A stretch of 14,326 nt of DNA, from the NCBI GenBank assembly GCA_913052075.1, contig CAJXDD010000047.1:1-14326 (forward strand), written 5' to 3'. The position numbers and the translations under genes are program-made. This DNA comes from UBA9926 sp913052075 (GTDB lineage: Bacteria > Pseudomonadota > Gammaproteobacteria > Pseudomonadales > Azotimanducaceae). This document shows positions 13,665 through 14,326 of the stretch, piece after piece (within the stretch, counting starts at the first letter, position 1; each line of letters opens with the position of its first letter). The notes under the pieces were generated by a model, which was not told the origin of the DNA, did not search any database, and saw only the letters and a program-made list of their open reading frames with translations.

Positions 13665-14326
13665 TCAGGCCTCTGCAAACTGAATGTGGACCCGGCGGTT
13701 TTGCTTCCCTTTATTTTCTATCTTAGACACCACAACCGGACCAATCTCCGAGAGATTCCGAATATGGGTGCCTCCACAGGGCTGATAGTCGACATCCACA
13801 ATTCGAATCATGCGAATGTCACCCACACCCCGAGGTGGGGCGACTGACATGGTCCGAACCACCTCAGGGTGCTCATCGAGATATGCATCTGACACCCAAG
13901 AGATTTCAAGGGGCGCATCTTCCTGAATACTCGCGTTCATCTGTTCTGTGAGTTCGAACTTGTCGAGCTTGTGCGCACCGACGTCGAAATCGAGACGACT
14001 TTTGGTTTCACCGACCTGGCCGCCAGTAACTGGCACTGGAATTAGGGAACCCAGCACATGCATCGCGGTATGCATACGCATGTGAGCGTATCGGCGCTCC
14101 CAATCGAGTTCGAGATGGACACTGTCTCTAGCTTTGAGTAACCCGAGCGCATCAACATCCTCCACCATATGATGAATCGCGCCATGGTCTCCTTTCCGAG
14201 TGTCGATCACTCGAATTGAGTTCGAGCCACTACCAATGACGCCAGTGTCACCGGGTTGCCCACCCCCTGTTGGGTAAAAGATCGTGCGATCAAGCACTAC
14301 ATAATCGGGACCAATATCCGAAATGC
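13665..14326 (-). CDS. Alanyl-tRNA editing protein, AlaX-type (5' end beyond the window)
   Basis: Free-standing editing protein of the AlaX family, related to the AlaRS editing domain, which hydrolyses Ser or Gly mischarged on tRNA-Ala; cytoplasmic and zinc-dependent. The visible part has L-D-R-T-I-F-Y-P-T-G-G-G-Q-P-G-D-T-G, a hallmark of the AlaX N-terminal part, then the zinc ligands H-T-A-M-H (His codons near 14072 and 14060) and C-G-G-T-H (Cys codon near 13778), followed by I-R-N-L-S-E-I-G. A GTG at 14297 could be read as a start, but the frame stays open to the edge (I-S-D-I-G-P-D-Y-V precedes L-D-R-T) and that sequence fits the family, so the true start lies to the right of 14326. It converges on the flavodoxin-like gene. 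Confidence 0.88.
   Translation of the reverse strand, partial: ISDIGPDYVVLDRTIFYPTGGGQPGDTGVIGSGSNSIRVIDTRKGDHGAIHHMVEDVDALGLLKARDSVHLELDWERRYAHMRMHTAMHVLGSLIPVPVTGGQVGETKSRLDFDVGAHKLDKFELTEQMNASIQEDAPLEISWVSDAYLDEHPEVVRTMSVAPPRGVGDIRMIRIVDVDYQPCGGTHIRNLSEIGPVVVSKIENKGKQNRRVHIQFAEA

Overview
The window looks like chromosomal DNA of a Gram-negative bacterium, most likely a marine-type gammaproteobacterium. This is an inference from the mix of genes: an exported Rieske protein with a Tat-type leader, a GloA-type glyoxalase, a YiiX-like permuted papain-fold protein, an ACAD10/11-like acyl-CoA dehydrogenase, and moderate GC content with mixed codon use. I see no rRNA, tRNA, CRISPR array, prophage or intact insertion sequence.

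Layout from left to right. Bases 3-83 may be the tail of a gene cut by the window edge, followed by about 350 bases with little in them. A minus-strand HAD-family phosphatase (435-1073) is divergent from a stand-alone murF (1376-2782). MurF is followed by a probable terminator and a 510-base gene-poor gap holding a second strong hairpin. A minus-strand YiiX-like protein (3293-4114), preceded by an eight-codon leader ORF, is divergent from moaA (4339-5301), which has a near-perfect palindrome over its ribosome-binding site. An acyl-CoA dehydrogenase (5454-6671) follows and ends at a perfect 15-bp bidirectional terminator.

The centre of the window is a 3.3-kb gene (6843-10142) for a large exported protein. 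By eye it keeps the outer beta-domains and some inner landmarks of the DUF3604 branch of the PHP metal-hydrolase superfamily, but the metal-binding motifs are replaced and most of the catalytic core is exchanged for a long, low-complexity, Ser/Glu-rich stretch. It looks like an enzyme family turned into a structural or binding protein, and it is the most unusual item here. gloA follows 44 bases later, probably on the same transcript, and meets head-on a minus-strand pair: an alpha/beta hydrolase (10613-11536) and a Cof-type HAD phosphatase (11542-12348).

On the right, a Rieske 2Fe-2S protein and a flavodoxin-fold protein overlap by four bases (ATGA), which suggests a small coupled redox unit. 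No cytochrome b or c1 genes accompany them. The window closes with a minus-strand AlaX-type alanyl-tRNA editing protein whose start lies beyond the right edge. Apart from the coupled pair, most genes are single housekeeping or detoxification functions that do not form one pathway: wall precursor ligation (MurF), molybdopterin synthesis (MoaA), acyl-CoA oxidation, methylglyoxal removal (GloA) and translation quality control (AlaX).
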